A stretch of 64,000 nt of DNA from Adiantum capillus-veneris (taxonomy: Eukaryota; Streptophyta; Polypodiopsida; Polypodiales; Pteridaceae), in contig CM043955.1 in assembly GCA_014529385.2 (NCBI GenBank), positions 134,860,108 through 134,924,107 of the forward strand. Direction: 5' to 3'. Below the pieces are notes generated by a model. The model was given only the letters and a program-made list of their open reading frames with translations. It was not told the origin of the DNA and ran no database searches. This document shows positions 11,699 to 21,485 of this stretch, piece after piece. Numbering within the stretch: the first letter of the stretch is position 1; every line of letters begins with the position of its first letter. The position numbers and the translations under genes were made by a program.

Positions 11699-12433
11699 CT
11701 AAGACTGAGGTGCAGGTCGTGGCCTCCTCCGTGGACAGGCCTTCGCTAGGTGGCCCATCTGTCTGCAAATGAAGCACTGGTTCGGGAGGCCCGAGTACTC
11801 CACACTCTGTCTAAACCAACCCCCACTCACCCAAGCCAGAAGGATGACCTTCGGGAGTGTGTGGGTATCTCTGACCAAAACTCGAACTGAGGGGATGCCA
11901 GCCGCCTTGGTAGCTACTGATACTGCCGTACGAGGTGTCTCCAGGATAGTCCCGATGGCGGAGCCAATCCTGGAAACAAGTGGTAGGTACTCCCTCCGTA
12001 AACCCGGAAAGAAGACTGAGATAGGAATGTCTGCCTCTTCTACTAGCATATCCGAAGTCGGGTCAAAACCATGTCGTCACTGTCGAAAGTGGGCGCATGA
12101 TGCTCGGATGGCCAGTGGACTCATAGCTATGACCTTGGAAGCCATCTCGGAGGTCTCGAACTCGATCTGGTAGTACCTCCGTCCGAGAATCTGGACATCC
12201 AAGATCTTGCCCACCTCTGCGAGAAGGCGGTCCTGGAGAAGGTCTTGCAGCTCTCCTCTGCTAGGACGGGTGCCGAGAATTTTGCAGATGACCGAAGTCG
12301 CCTGCAAACGCTCAACCTCAGTGGCTAGGCTCGCTTGCTCTGTCGGCGATAGAGCAAGTTGAATGGTGGGCTCAGCGGGGTCGGGCGAGGGGGCTTCTCG
12401 CGAGTCCCTCTGTGGCGAAGCTGGAGCCTCCAT
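11699..12433 (-). pseudogene. L1 LINE ORF1 (gag-like, CCHC knuckle)
   Basis: RNA-binding ORF1 protein of the LINE. The ATG at 12433 opens a frame that breaks at a TGA after AHFRQ (about 12080; a tryptophan codon is the likely ancestor) and continues in the same frame from 12049. It has the plant LINE ORF1 fold typical of DUF4283 (VICKILGTRP, YYQIEFET, SVFFPGLRREYLP) and ends with one zinc knuckle, CFICRQMGHLAKAC. Downstream is a proline-rich, frameshifted tail encoded by very C-rich minus-strand DNA (11635-10955). The fold assignment is from motif resemblance. Confidence 0.75.
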
Positions 12434-12813
12434 CTGTATCTACTGCTGTGTCGTAAGAAGAGGTCGACAGGCGGACGCTGCAATCAGGCGCAGGAGACAC
12501 TGCCCCAAAAACGAAGCAATGCCGAGGAGGCCGAATTGCAACGGATGACGAGGAGAAACCGAGGCGGGGGGGGGGGGGGGTAGGGGAAGGTTGGCGGCAG
12601 CAGGAGGAGGGGGTGACGGGGGGGGGGGGGGGGCGGGGGAGGGCAGGCAGCGGGCAGGCAGGTTGGAGGCAGTGCGGGCAGGCAGGGGGTGGCGCAGGAT
12701 GACAGGCAGCGGGGCAGTGGGGGGTGTGGGGGAGAGGCAGGGGGCTGAGGAGGGGGGGGGGTAGGCGTGCACAGGTGGGCAGCAGTAGCGAGCTAGAGAG
12801 CAAGTCGGAACTC

Positions 12814-12827
12814 GGGGATTCTTCTTT
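12814..12827. repeat. L1 target-site duplication, right copy
   Basis: GGGGATTCTTCTTT, identical to 6136-6149, at the 5' end of the minus-strand LINE. Confidence 0.92.
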
Positions 12828-13170
12828 CTACCACTAGGAGCAAGATTTTTAAGTAATGCAAGAACTTGATTGATGTGAGGTCTAGCAGAAGGTTGGTAGA
12901 AGGTGCACCTACAAGCCAACCTCAAAGTAGCCTCAATCTCTTCCTTCCAATTAATATAGCTAGCTTCCTTTAACTCAAGAACCACCACTACATCTATGGC
13001 CCCCCTTGCTAGGGCCTCACCCATCCAATCCGCCAATGTCGCCCCTCCTCTAGTTTTGTGCTACTAGGCCACTCCCCTTTCAACACCTCCAGCATTATCA
13101 CCCCAAAGCTGAACACATCCACTTTACAAGACACTGAGCCTTGTTGCACACATTCTGTATGCAAAATTAA
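12828..13170 (-). pseudogene. RLK copy B, kinase C-lobe exon
   Basis: Kinase C-terminal lobe: FSFGVIMLEVLKGEWPSSTK, RIGWV, then DVVVVLELKEASYINW and the C-terminal helix TLRLACRCTFYQPSARPHIN. The end of the exon (LLKNLAPSGRKKN) is cut by the L1 insertion and resumes at 6135 as a short tail (SVHYEDKSWLFSI). Confidence 0.8.
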
Positions 13171-13373
13171 GGGGCTCCCACATTAATGGAGAAAATGATC
13201 TTGCTATATGATCATTAATGATTGATGATTTTGGTATATGATGGTTAATGTGATGACAATGATGGTGAATATTAATCATGATGATGATTATATAATCACT
13301 AATCTTGACCATGTTTTGATGTATGATCATCACTAAACCTTACGACAACTCAAAAAACTCTTAATTGGATTTG

Positions 13374-14367
13374 AAGAGAAGAATTTACATGGAGCTGTGT
13401 AACCAAAGGACCACCAGTTTCCATTCGACAATACCATTTGTTGCGATGGCGTAGGCATGGAGGTCGTGTTTGTAGCTCTGACCATTCTCCCAAGCCCGAA
13501 GTCTGCAATGTGGGCCTCCATCTCTACATCTAGCAGCACATTGCCTCCATCTCTACATCTAGCAGCACATTCCCAGGTTTGAGGTCTCCATGAATGACAC
13601 AATGCTTGCCACCCGCTTGCCATCATACTCATGGTGGCGATACATGAGGGCTTCAAGGATTCCGCGCAGAATCCGAATGTGTGCATCCCAATCCATTTTT
13701 TTGGAGATGCAATAATTCCGGGAGAGCCCTATTAATTTTGTGAAGAAGAGCATCAAGGCTTCCCATGGGCATGAAATCGAGAATGATAGCCATGGTGTCT
13801 TTCATGTGGAAGCAATAGCCCAATATTCTCACCAAATTCCAATGCCTAAGCTTCCCCAGTACTTCAAGCTCCCTAAAGAACTAGTTTTGCACATCAGTAT
13901 AGTGCAGAGTGTTATTTTATTTTTGGAGTACTTTAATGGCTATCATCCGGCCATTGGAGAGCTGGTCTTTGTACACTGTGATTGAGCCTCTGACGCCGAG
14001 GATGTTGGCATGGCTGAAGGCAGATGTGGCCTGCTGAAGGCTCTTCCATGAAAGCCTGAGATGTGAATTAAACATCCCCATAGCGGAGGGTGTGACTGAG
14101 AAACCAGCTTGCTGGAGCCATGAATCAATGGACGGTGCCAATGTACTATAAGCCCGAGTAGTAAGAGAAGAAATAGAGTAGCTCCTCATCGCAATGAATA
14201 TGTTTATGGATCCATGAGGAAATTGGCCATGATCAATGCACATGATCAGCAAAGGTGGCCCACAGAGGCCGCGGTTGCGACTGAAGACAGAGGCAGGGAA
14301 TTTTGCGGCCAAGCTCTCTAGTGCAAGATCAAGTGATGATGATGCTGATGCTAATGGGGATGCAGAC
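13374..14367 (-). pseudogene. RLK copy B, LRR end through kinase N-lobe and active site
   Basis: Contains SLDLALESLAAKFPASVFSR, GLCGPP, then kinase subdomains I-II (LGVRGSITVYK replacing a canonical glycine loop, IAIKVLQ), the hinge (ILDFMPMGSLDALLH), the catalytic loop HGDLKPGN (one base out of frame with the preceding segment) and ADFGLGRMV. A tandem 29-bp duplication at 13514-13542 and 13543-13571 repeats the NVLLDVEM codons and shifts the frame. The transmembrane segment expected after GLCGPP is not clear. Confidence 0.8.
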
Positions 14368-14641
14368 TGTTGTAATTTTATTGTAATAAAAGTGGTGAGC
14401 ATCGAAACTTTGCTGCCCCAAACTCTATAAAAAGAAATCTATACACACACAAAGTGTGCGCGATTGAATGTCAATGTGTCGTCTCTCCCTCTCTCTCTCT
14501 CTCTCTCTCATGCAACATCTCTCCCCCCCCCCCCCCCCCTCTCTCTCTCTCTCTCAATCTTTGAGTGCTCCAATACATTTAAATTAAAGTTATCTCCCTA
14601 CTCTAAACTACAACATTATCTCCCTACTCTAAACTACAACA
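14368..14641 (+). repeat. 5' LTR of gag-only element
   Basis: 274 bp, TGTTGTAA...CTACAACA. Contains (CT)n at about 14487-14509 and 14540-14554 and a poly-C run at about 14523-14539. Confidence 0.9.
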
Positions 14642-15023
14642 TAGGTTAGTCGCTTACTATTACGATCCTCCCGCCGCGCCTATCTTCTTTGCTTCCCTCA
14701 TATGAACCTTATATGAGTACCATTACCATGCATTATCTCTTATGTATTATTGCATTATCATAATATCCCATTTTGCATAAGAAGAGATTCTCGTGCTTCT
14801 TGCATCGACATTTTTTGATTACGACGCAACGATACGACGACAAAGCGGATCAACACCAACATGTAAACTCCTTAATTGTTTTTGTCTTGATTTAAATAAA
14901 ACACAAACACTAACACATACGCCCCGTGTTGGAACTGCCGCAATTTCAAGGCTATCCACGCGACAAAGTTGCCAAATTTTTAGGCTATTTGACGTAGGGG
15001 TTTCACCTTGTTAATGCATCATC

Positions 15024-15748
15024 ATGGCAGCAAATGCATCTTCAAAATCATACACAACATATAAACTCGATCGCCTCACCAACACTACTTATCGTTCTTG
15101 GGTAATACGCATGCAAATGTTTCTTGTTCATGAAGAACTTTGGGATGTGGTAAATGGCACCACTTTATGCCGGCTCTTGTAATTCTTGCAGGTGCTGCCC
15201 CAAATACTCCTGCTACTAATGCGGCTGATATTGCCGCATGGCAAAAACTAGATAATAAAGCCATGTCCAACATCATGTTATGTATAGGTGATACACAAAT
15301 TCAATTAGTGCATCGTTTGTCGACTGCTAATGCAATCTAGGAGCATTTAAAAACATTATATGCCCACACAGACATTGCTTCACAAGTAACCGTCCATCGC
15401 AAATTAGTAAACTGCTTGCTTCCTGAAGATGATAGCGTTCCTAGTTTTTTGGATGAGTGGCAATGTCTACTTGATGAGGCTACTACTGCACGCCTAGTTT
15501 TACTGATTCACAAAATGCTACGATGTTACTTAGTGCTCTACCATCCACTTGGATAGCATTTGTAACTACTCAAATCCGTATCATTGGTCTCACATTACCG
15601 GTTCTTATTGTCCGGATCCTCCAAGAGGATACTATGCGAAAAAATGCAACTTCACTTGGCCCTAATACGACTATACCACTAGACATGTTCTCCAAAAGCA
15701 CGAGATTTACTTCACCATCCTTCCGCAAGAGACATGTTACCTGCAAAG
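15024..15748 (+). pseudogene. Copia-like gag, first part (gag-only element)
   Basis: ATG at 15024 starts a capsid-type gag: YKLDRLTNTTYRSWVIRMQM and LWDVVNGTT are the UBN2/copia gag N-terminal signature. After a frameshift it continues as AAWQKLDNKAMSNIMLCIGD and later LPEDDSVPSFLDEWQ. Stops and shifts make it non-functional. The frame is cut at 15748 by the nested element and resumes at 23446. Confidence 0.75.
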
Positions 15749-15925
15749 TGAAGGGAATCGGAGAGCACCACAGACGGAGAGTGAGAGAGAGAGAAGGAGA
15801 CACACGACACACAGATATGGGTGGGGAGACTCAATGAGTGAGCAGCCCCCTATACACTTATGCTATGTATAAGGTATACAAGTCAGTGGGCGGCCGGGCA
15901 AGGCACATGCGCCTATACCCCAACA
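15749..15925 (-). repeat. 3' LTR of gag/protease element
   Basis: 177 bp. Differs from the 5' LTR by about six substitutions and two indels, including a 13-bp segment around the GGGCGCCCAGACTTTGGGCGG part of the other copy. Confidence 0.9.
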
Positions 15926-16003
15926 ACCTCCCACTTAAAGACGATTGTACCTTTAACAAGGGAACCTAGTCTAAAGACTACAAAAGGTGAGAGAAAACCG
16001 CTC

Positions 16004-17438
16004 TCAACCGCTGTCCATTGGCTGGCTATGATTGTGTGCATCCGATTGTCCTACTCCCGTGTAAGTCCATACACCACCAGACGTACCGCACACGTACTGC
16101 AAGTATGTACACAATACCTGCATATCTCCCTCGTGCACTATGCCATCATCAGTCAACAAACGACTAACAACCCCAACTGCAAATGCTCCAACTGCAGCTC
16201 CGATATCCGATCTCAAGATCAACATCTTATACATGAGACCACCGAATGCCGATGCAATGCTAGCGGGCCTTGCTAGCTCTACGGAGCATGCATCGACATA
16301 TATATCCCTGGCAATAGGCATCATTGACTGACAAGGCGTGTCAGCCACATTCATCTCCTGGCTGTCTGCAAAAGATGCATCAACCTGTCGTGCAACCTCA
16401 GAGCAAACCAGTTGCTCTAGGTGTCTGCTGGAAGACATATCCTGCACAACTATATCCTCATGCTCACTATCGAGCATAGAAAGGAATGATTGCATAATCG
16501 CTGACGTCTCAGCCTCCTTTGCAATCATCCACTACAAAGATGACCACTCAATCTGCTGTGACTCACTAGAGCTCTCATGCTCTAACTCCTTATGCATAGA
16601 CTCTTGCACAACTTCCTCTTGTTGTGACTCACTAGAGCAAGACCGCTCTACATGTCTATCGTGCTTAGAAGTATCTCGCACAACTGACTCTCTTCTTTGC
16701 TCAGTCACCAGTAAAGCATGCATGTCTGACTCTGTCTCCTCTCTGTGTGACTGCTCAAGTCATGCCCCAACTACGTGCACAACGAGCTCACTACTCTGCA
16801 CTCCATGCAAAGCATCCTGCAACTCATGAGCAAAAGAGACTGTACGGGTCTCTGGCTCTCTGCATGGCTGTAACAAGATTGAGACTCGACCATCTCGCAC
16901 CAGTACTACGTGCAATGGGTACCATGTGCCAACTCTAGCACCTCTCCTAATCACTAGCGAACCCAAATGCAATGCAAAAGATCGCTCAAGCAGCAATACC
17001 CGACATCCACTATCCCTGAGCTGACCAACGGAGATCAAACTCATCGTCAAATCTGGCACATGACACACATCTCTAAGCATGTACGATGCACTGCTCGGTA
17101 ATGACAGTTTCACATCTCTTGAACCAGCAATCTCATGGAGTGACCCATCTGCCAATCGCACACTACCATGCACTCTGCTAGAATAGCTACTGAACCAGTC
17201 ACGATACGGAGTGACATGAAAAGTAGCGTCCCTATCTAGCACCCACTGCAAAAGAAGTGCACTATCCTCAGACGTCAAAAACTCAGGAGTAATATAGGAA
17301 GAAAATGTGACCTCACTGTCACTAGGGTAATCAGACTCTGTATCTAATCCTGCAACTATGAAGTCAACAGAGCCTATAGCATCTACTGCATCCTTGAGAC
17401 TAGCCTGTCTCCTGTGCTGTCTCATACGACGAAAGCAT
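16004..17438 (-). pseudogene. Protease with long non-pol C-terminal extension
   Basis: One minus-strand frame runs 478 codons from the copia insertion point to 16004 with only two stops (16760-16762 and 16532-16534). It begins just after the zinc knuckle (upstream part at 21376). Then comes a copia-type protease: LLQWVLDRDATFHVTPYRDW, where the catalytic D-S/T-G reads DRD, followed by VRLADGSLHEIAG and VCHVPDLTMSLISVGQLRDS. In place of integrase and RT comes about 250 residues with a repeated SSESQQ motif, an acidic stretch (SMLDSEHEDIVVQDM) and a hydrophobic GAAVGAFAVGVVS segment. No known domain recognised in that part. Confidence 0.7.
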
Positions 17439-17755
17439 TGTAAAGAAAGAGGATGCAAGAGAGCTACACAAGACAAGCACACACCACACAGAGATGGAAA
17501 GCTTCTTCTTCTCACAGAAAAGAGAGTACAAAATGACTAAGTGCTAAAGCTGAAAAGTAGCACATATGTACATGCGGTCACTAAGTGTGAACACGCTAGA
17601 AGCGTACTAGGCTGGCACTATAAGTGTAGTCCGGCTGTAGAATCACTGGCAAAGATCCTCTGTGTCGGTCACCTAACGCGCCAGTGAGTAAATGTCGTAA
17701 GCGGCCAAGACCCGTAGTGGATGCCAGCTCAAGATGTAGAGCTCGACATCTCAAC
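17439..17755 (-). repeat. 3' LTR of copia element
   Basis: 317 bp. The pol reading frame ends inside it, at 17729. Confidence 0.95.
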
Positions 17756-19552
17756 ACTCCCCCTCGAGCTTTGCATGTCGCAGAGTCCAAGAATAGTCCG
17801 GAAACGTCGAAGCTTCTCAGCTCCGAGGGCCTTGGTAAAGATATCAGCTATCTGCTCCTCTGTGCTGACGTAGACAAAGTCGATGTCGCCCGCCAACACT
17901 CGCTCTCGAACGTAGTGGTAATGGACCTCTATGTGCTTGGTCTTGGCATGGAACACTGGGTTCCTAGCCAACTGCATGCTGCTGAGGTTGTCACAATGGA
18001 TGACAATCTGCTGGTCCACCTGCACTCCCAAGTCCTCAAGTAATGTGCGTAGCCAAGATACCTCGCACGCTGCAACTGTTGCACCTCTGTACTCGGTCTC
18101 TGTGCTCGATAAAGCAATCGTAGGCTGCTTTTTGCTGCTCCAAGTAACAGCAACACTCCCAAAAGAGAACATGAATCCACTCGTAGATCTCCTATCAACA
18201 ATGCTACCTGCCCAATCTGCATCTGTATACCCATACAATGCTAATGGCACATCTGCTGCATAGAACAATGCGTAGTCAAGAGTCCCTTGCACATACCGAA
18301 GTATGCGTCGTACTCCATCCAAATGTGGCTTCCTCGGAAGCTGCATGAACTGACTCTCCAAGCCTACTGTGTAGCTCAAGTCTGGCCTCGTGATAGTCAA
18401 GTAGATTAGACTACCCACAATCTTTCTATACATCTTGACATCCTCAACAACATCACCCTTCTCTGCACTCAGCTTTGCATTCACATCCAAGGGAATAGAA
18501 ATTGGCTTACAATCAGCCATACCATACTTTGACAACATGTCCAAAGCATATTGTCTCTGTGGCAGCCATACACCCTTTGGAGTCTTGATCACCTCAATGC
18601 CAAGAAAGTAGCGCAACTCACCCAAATCTTTCATTTCAAACTCCTGTTTGAGAAGACCCTTCACATGGTCAATCTCCATAGCATTGTCACCCACAATAAT
18701 AAGGTCATCTACATATATGGTAATGACCACAATCCCCACATCACTCTCACGTACATAGAGTGAATGATCAACATGAGCTCTCCTAAACCCAATACTGACA
18801 AGATACTTGGCAATCCTGTCATACCATGCTCGAGAGCCTTGCTTCAAACCATACAAAGCTTTGAGAAGTCTGCATACATAATCTGGGTAACCTGGATCGA
18901 CATAACCAGATGGCTGATCCATATACACTTCCTCTTGCAACTCACCATTCAAGAAGGCATTCTTTACATCCATTTGATGCATAATCCATCCTCTAGATGC
19001 ATCCACTGCTATGACAGCTCTCACAGTCGCCATCTTTGCCATTGGAGCAAAGGTCTCCTCATAGTCTATGCCATACGTCTGTGCATAACCCTTTGCGACC
19101 AGCCTTGCCTTGTGATGCTCAATGTTACCATCAGCCTTATGCTTAGTTTTATACACCCATTTATAGCCAATAGCTTTCTTGCCACTTGGCAATGGCACCA
19201 ATTCCCATGTGTCGTTTGCTTCCAATGCAGCCATCTCTTCATTCATTGCATCATCCCAATGCACATTTCCAACCGCATCCTCAAAACATGTGGGCTCCAC
19301 ATCCTGTATCACCTTAGCCATGTAAGCTTGGTGATGCGCTAGATACCCATCATAAGTCAATTTCTGAAGTGGATTTCTGACTCTGTTAGATCTGCGCGGT
19401 CCTGGGTCACTCCTTTGCCCTCTAGCATCTTCTTGTACTTTCCTTACACCAGGTGTCCTGACAGCCGGAATTCCAAATTCCTCATCAAGACTTTGTTCAG
19501 AACCATCTGAATCCATGTCTACATGTGAAAACCGTGATGATGCATCAGCCAT
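17729..19552 (-). CDS. Copia reverse transcriptase and RNase H
   Basis: 607-codon open frame that copies the element RNA into DNA. RT motifs in order: WDDAMNEEMAALEANDTWEL, YKWVYKTKHKADG, ARLVAKGYAQTYGIDYEETF, MDVKNAFLNGELQEEVYM (first Asp), the catalytic IYVDDLIIVG, and FLGIEV. RNase H: GYTDADWAGSIVDRRSTSGF, SSTETEY and IHCDNLSSMQLARNP, with the acidic residues present. It is intact across RT and RNase H. The first Met is inside the linker after integrase; the natural protein is a polyprotein, so this start is arbitrary. The last nine codons lie in the 3' LTR. Confidence 0.95.
   Translation of the reverse strand: MADASSRFSHVDMDSDGSEQSLDEEFGIPAVRTPGVRKVQEDARGQRSDPGPRRSNRVRNPLQKLTYDGYLAHHQAYMAKVIQDVEPTCFEDAVGNVHWDDAMNEEMAALEANDTWELVPLPSGKKAIGYKWVYKTKHKADGNIEHHKARLVAKGYAQTYGIDYEETFAPMAKMATVRAVIAVDASRGWIMHQMDVKNAFLNGELQEEVYMDQPSGYVDPGYPDYVCRLLKALYGLKQGSRAWYDRIAKYLVSIGFRRAHVDHSLYVRESDVGIVVITIYVDDLIIVGDNAMEIDHVKGLLKQEFEMKDLGELRYFLGIEVIKTPKGVWLPQRQYALDMLSKYGMADCKPISIPLDVNAKLSAEKGDVVEDVKMYRKIVGSLIYLTITRPDLSYTVGLESQFMQLPRKPHLDGVRRILRYVQGTLDYALFYAADVPLALYGYTDADWAGSIVDRRSTSGFMFSFGSVAVTWSSKKQPTIALSSTETEYRGATVAACEVSWLRTLLEDLGVQVDQQIVIHCDNLSSMQLARNPVFHAKTKHIEVHYHYVRERVLAGDIDFVYVSTEEQIADIFTKALGAEKLRRFRTILGLCDMQSSRGSVEMSSSTS
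17756..17764 (-). other. Polypurine tract (copia element)
   Basis: Minus strand GAGGGGGAG directly before the 3' LTR, lying within the pol reading frame. Confidence 0.85.
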
Positions 19553-19803
19553 AAAGGGAGGTTCATCAACCTTTTCCTTTCCTTTTCGTGATACATTCCC
19601 TATACCTGCTGGTGGAGTAACCTGCGTACGTAGTCTACCATTCCATGGCTTCTCAATAGAGCCACGACACTCAAAACTTGTGACTGTGGCCTCACATTTT
19701 GTACAACCACATCATCTTTTACATCAGCCCCAATAGTGCCATGTGCATTACTGTACCAGCTGCTCATCTCATCAAAGACTACATCTCTGCTTACTCGTAA
19801 TTC

Positions 19804-20551
19804 TCATGTAGTAGGATTGTAGCACCTATACCCCTTTTGTTCAAGGGAATATCCCACAAGAATACATTTCTCTGCTTTAGGATCCAATTTCCTACGCAAC
19901 TCATTTGGTACATGCACGTAAGCTATGCAGCCAAACACTTTCAAGTGTGTCAAATCAGGCTTTGTACCTGTAAACTTTTCCTCAGGTGTTACATCATGCA
20001 CCGCAGCTGTAGGTGTCCTGTTCATAATGTACACAGCTGTATTTACAGCTTCAGCCCAAAAATGATGAGGCATGTTCTTCTCATTCATCAATGCACGTGC
20101 AACCTCTGCAATGTGTGTTTTTCCTTTCTACGACCCCATTCTGCTGTGGAGTACACATGCATGTAAACTGCCTGCGTATACCATGCATTCGCAGAAAATC
20201 TGAAAAATCGTTGGAGAAGTACTCTCTCCCTCCATCTGACCTCAATGTCTTGATTTTCATATCTGTCTCCTTCTCAATCATGACTTTGAAGTCCTGAAAG
20301 TGACCAAACACTTCACTTTTGTTACGCATGAAGTAGACCCATACTTTCCTTGTATGGTCATCAATGAAAGAGACATAATACCTGCAACCATGTATACTTG
20401 CAGTATCGGTTGGACCCCAAACATCTGTGTGCACCACCTCAAGTGGCTTTTTACATACATTTCGCTCATGTGCAAATGAGCCCTTTGACTGTTTTCCAAA
20501 CTGGCATGCTGCACACACTTTATGTACACCATCAGGCGGGGGTTTCAGCAT
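19804..20551 (-). pseudogene. Copia integrase
   Basis: Inserts the DNA copy into the genome. The core has the first Asp in VVHTDVWGP, SFIDDHTRKVWVYFM, SDGGREYFSNDF and the Glu in PQQNGVVERKN, so the D,D35E triad is visible. A one-base shift near 20090-20100 splits the domain; the frame goes on as FWAEAVNTAVYIMNRTPTAA and FGCIAYVHVP to a stop at 19804. The N-terminal HHCC part is cut by the deletion near 20545: only CAACQFGKQ with its two Cys remains. Confidence 0.88.
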
Positions 20552-20816
20552 CCTGTAGATAGCCCATCATGCCATCTGTGATGCTCATAGAAAGCCAATA
20601 CATCACTTTGCTCTGGCCTTGTTGCCAGTCCCTCAAAGCTTTCCTTTGTTCTGCTGTAGCATTTGCCTCGGGAATCTCTGGTTCCTTTTCATTGTCTCCT
20701 TCTACATAGTCCCAATAACCTTTTCCTTTTAGGAAATTAGTTATTCTGAACTTCCATGCAGGGTAGTTATTTTTCTCAAGATTCTCAGTAACAATCTGAC
20801 TGAAACCGTCAGACAT
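20545..20816 (-). pseudogene. Copia gag N-terminal fragment
   Basis: ATG at 20816, after a short leader. The N-terminal capsid signature (NNYPAWKFRITNFLKGKGYW) and a charged segment ending DGMMGYLQDAETPA are present. The frame is then joined out of phase to integrase, so capsid C-terminus, zinc knuckle and protease are deleted. Confidence 0.8.
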
Positions 20817-21037
20817 CTTGAAGCACTAAGACAAAATAGCTACAATCTGCAAAAACCTGCAAATCTATTGAACCTGCTATCGTGGTACCTGTAACGCGTT
20901 CTACACTCAACGAGTGTCCACAATCAAGCGTACATACAACCACTGTACTTGTACAGTAAATCTCTGTGTACTGTCGTGGATTGCGAACGAAGGGATTGTG
21001 ATGCTCTTGCTCTCTTAGCCTCTCTTGCCTGCACCAG

Positions 21038-21049
21038 GCTCTGATACCA
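21038..21049 (-). other. Primer-binding site, tRNA-iMet (copia element)
   Basis: Minus strand TGGTATCAGAGC directly at the LTR edge; exact match to the canonical plant copia primer site. Confidence 0.92.
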
Positions 21050-21370
21050 TGTAAAGAAAGAGGATGCAAGAGAGCTACACAAGACAAGAACACACCACAC
21101 AGAGATGGAAAGCTTCTTCTTCTTCTCACAGAAAAGAGATTACAAAATGACTAAGTGCTAAAGCTGAAAAGTAGCACATATGTACATGCGGTCACTAAGT
21201 GTGAACACACTAGAAGCGTACTAGGCTGTTACTATAAGTGTAGTCCAGCTGTAGAATCACTGGCAAAGATTCTCCGTGTCGGTCACCTAACGCGCCAGTG
21301 AGTAAATGTCGTAAGAGGCCAAGACCTGTAGTGGATGCCAGCTCAAGATGTAGAGCTCGACATCTCAACA
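21050..21370 (-). repeat. 5' LTR of copia element
   Basis: 321 bp, abutting the primer-binding site on its internal side. Confidence 0.95.
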
Positions 21371-21375
21371 AGCAT

Positions 21376-21485
21376 CGCCGTCGAATGTGCCTTGTGTGAC
21401 CACAATGCCAACATCTCAAGTGTCGACACGAACGAGAACGCCGTCTCTCATGAGTCATTGTCCTAGACTCGAAAGTCTCACACAT
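21376..21485 (-). pseudogene. Gag zinc knuckle of gag/protease element
   Basis: Arg-rich segment followed by CWHCGHTRHIRRRC, a CX2CX4HX4C knuckle. The copia element at 17439-21370 is inserted right after it, and the frame resumes at 17438 with RRMRQHRRQASLKD. Confidence 0.8.

Larger units (their letters stand above)
6150..12813 (-). mobile_element. Full-length L1-type LINE (6.66 kb)
   Basis: Complete non-LTR retrotransposon on the minus strand, bounded by a 14-bp target-site duplication. Its 3' end has a short poly(A) (T-run on the + strand at 6147-6157). Order on the minus strand: C-rich 5' leader (12813-12434), ORF1 with a CCHC knuckle (12433-11699), a proline-rich stretch, ORF2 endonuclease (from about 10551), reverse transcriptase (9142-7955) and a zf-RVT finger (about 6875-6801), then a 3' UTR. 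This is the plant L1 plan. Stops and frameshifts in ORF1, the endonuclease and the region between RT and the finger show it cannot move by itself. It is inserted in the last coding exon of RLK copy B. Confidence 0.93.
17439..21370 (-). mobile_element. Ty1/copia element with gag-protease deletion, innermost of nest
   Basis: LTRs 17439-17755 and 21050-21370 (TGTAAAG...CTCAACA). Target duplication AGCAT is at 17434-17438 and 21371-21375. iMet primer site 21038-21049 and polypurine tract 17756-17764. Minus strand order: gag N-terminus, integrase, RT, RNase H, which is the copia order. At 3.93 kb it is short because the rest of gag, the zinc knuckle, protease and integrase N-terminus are missing; the gag and integrase frames meet near 20545. 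The LTRs differ by about ten substitutions and one 3-bp indel. Confidence 0.95.

Noticed and set aside
12372-13036. Proline-rich ORFs of 143 and 198 codons
   Set aside because: They run through poly-C of the L1 5' leader and, in one case, on from the RLK exon across the insertion border; not real fusion proteins.
16338-16829. 163-codon Cys/Ser-rich ORF on the + strand
   Set aside because: Antisense to the protease-extension frame, which is in phase with the protease. The Cys/Ser bias is what antisense of Gln/Glu/Ser-rich sequence gives. I keep some doubt because this frame has no stops.
18764-19342. 192-codon + strand ORF
   Set aside because: Antisense shadow of the copia RT.
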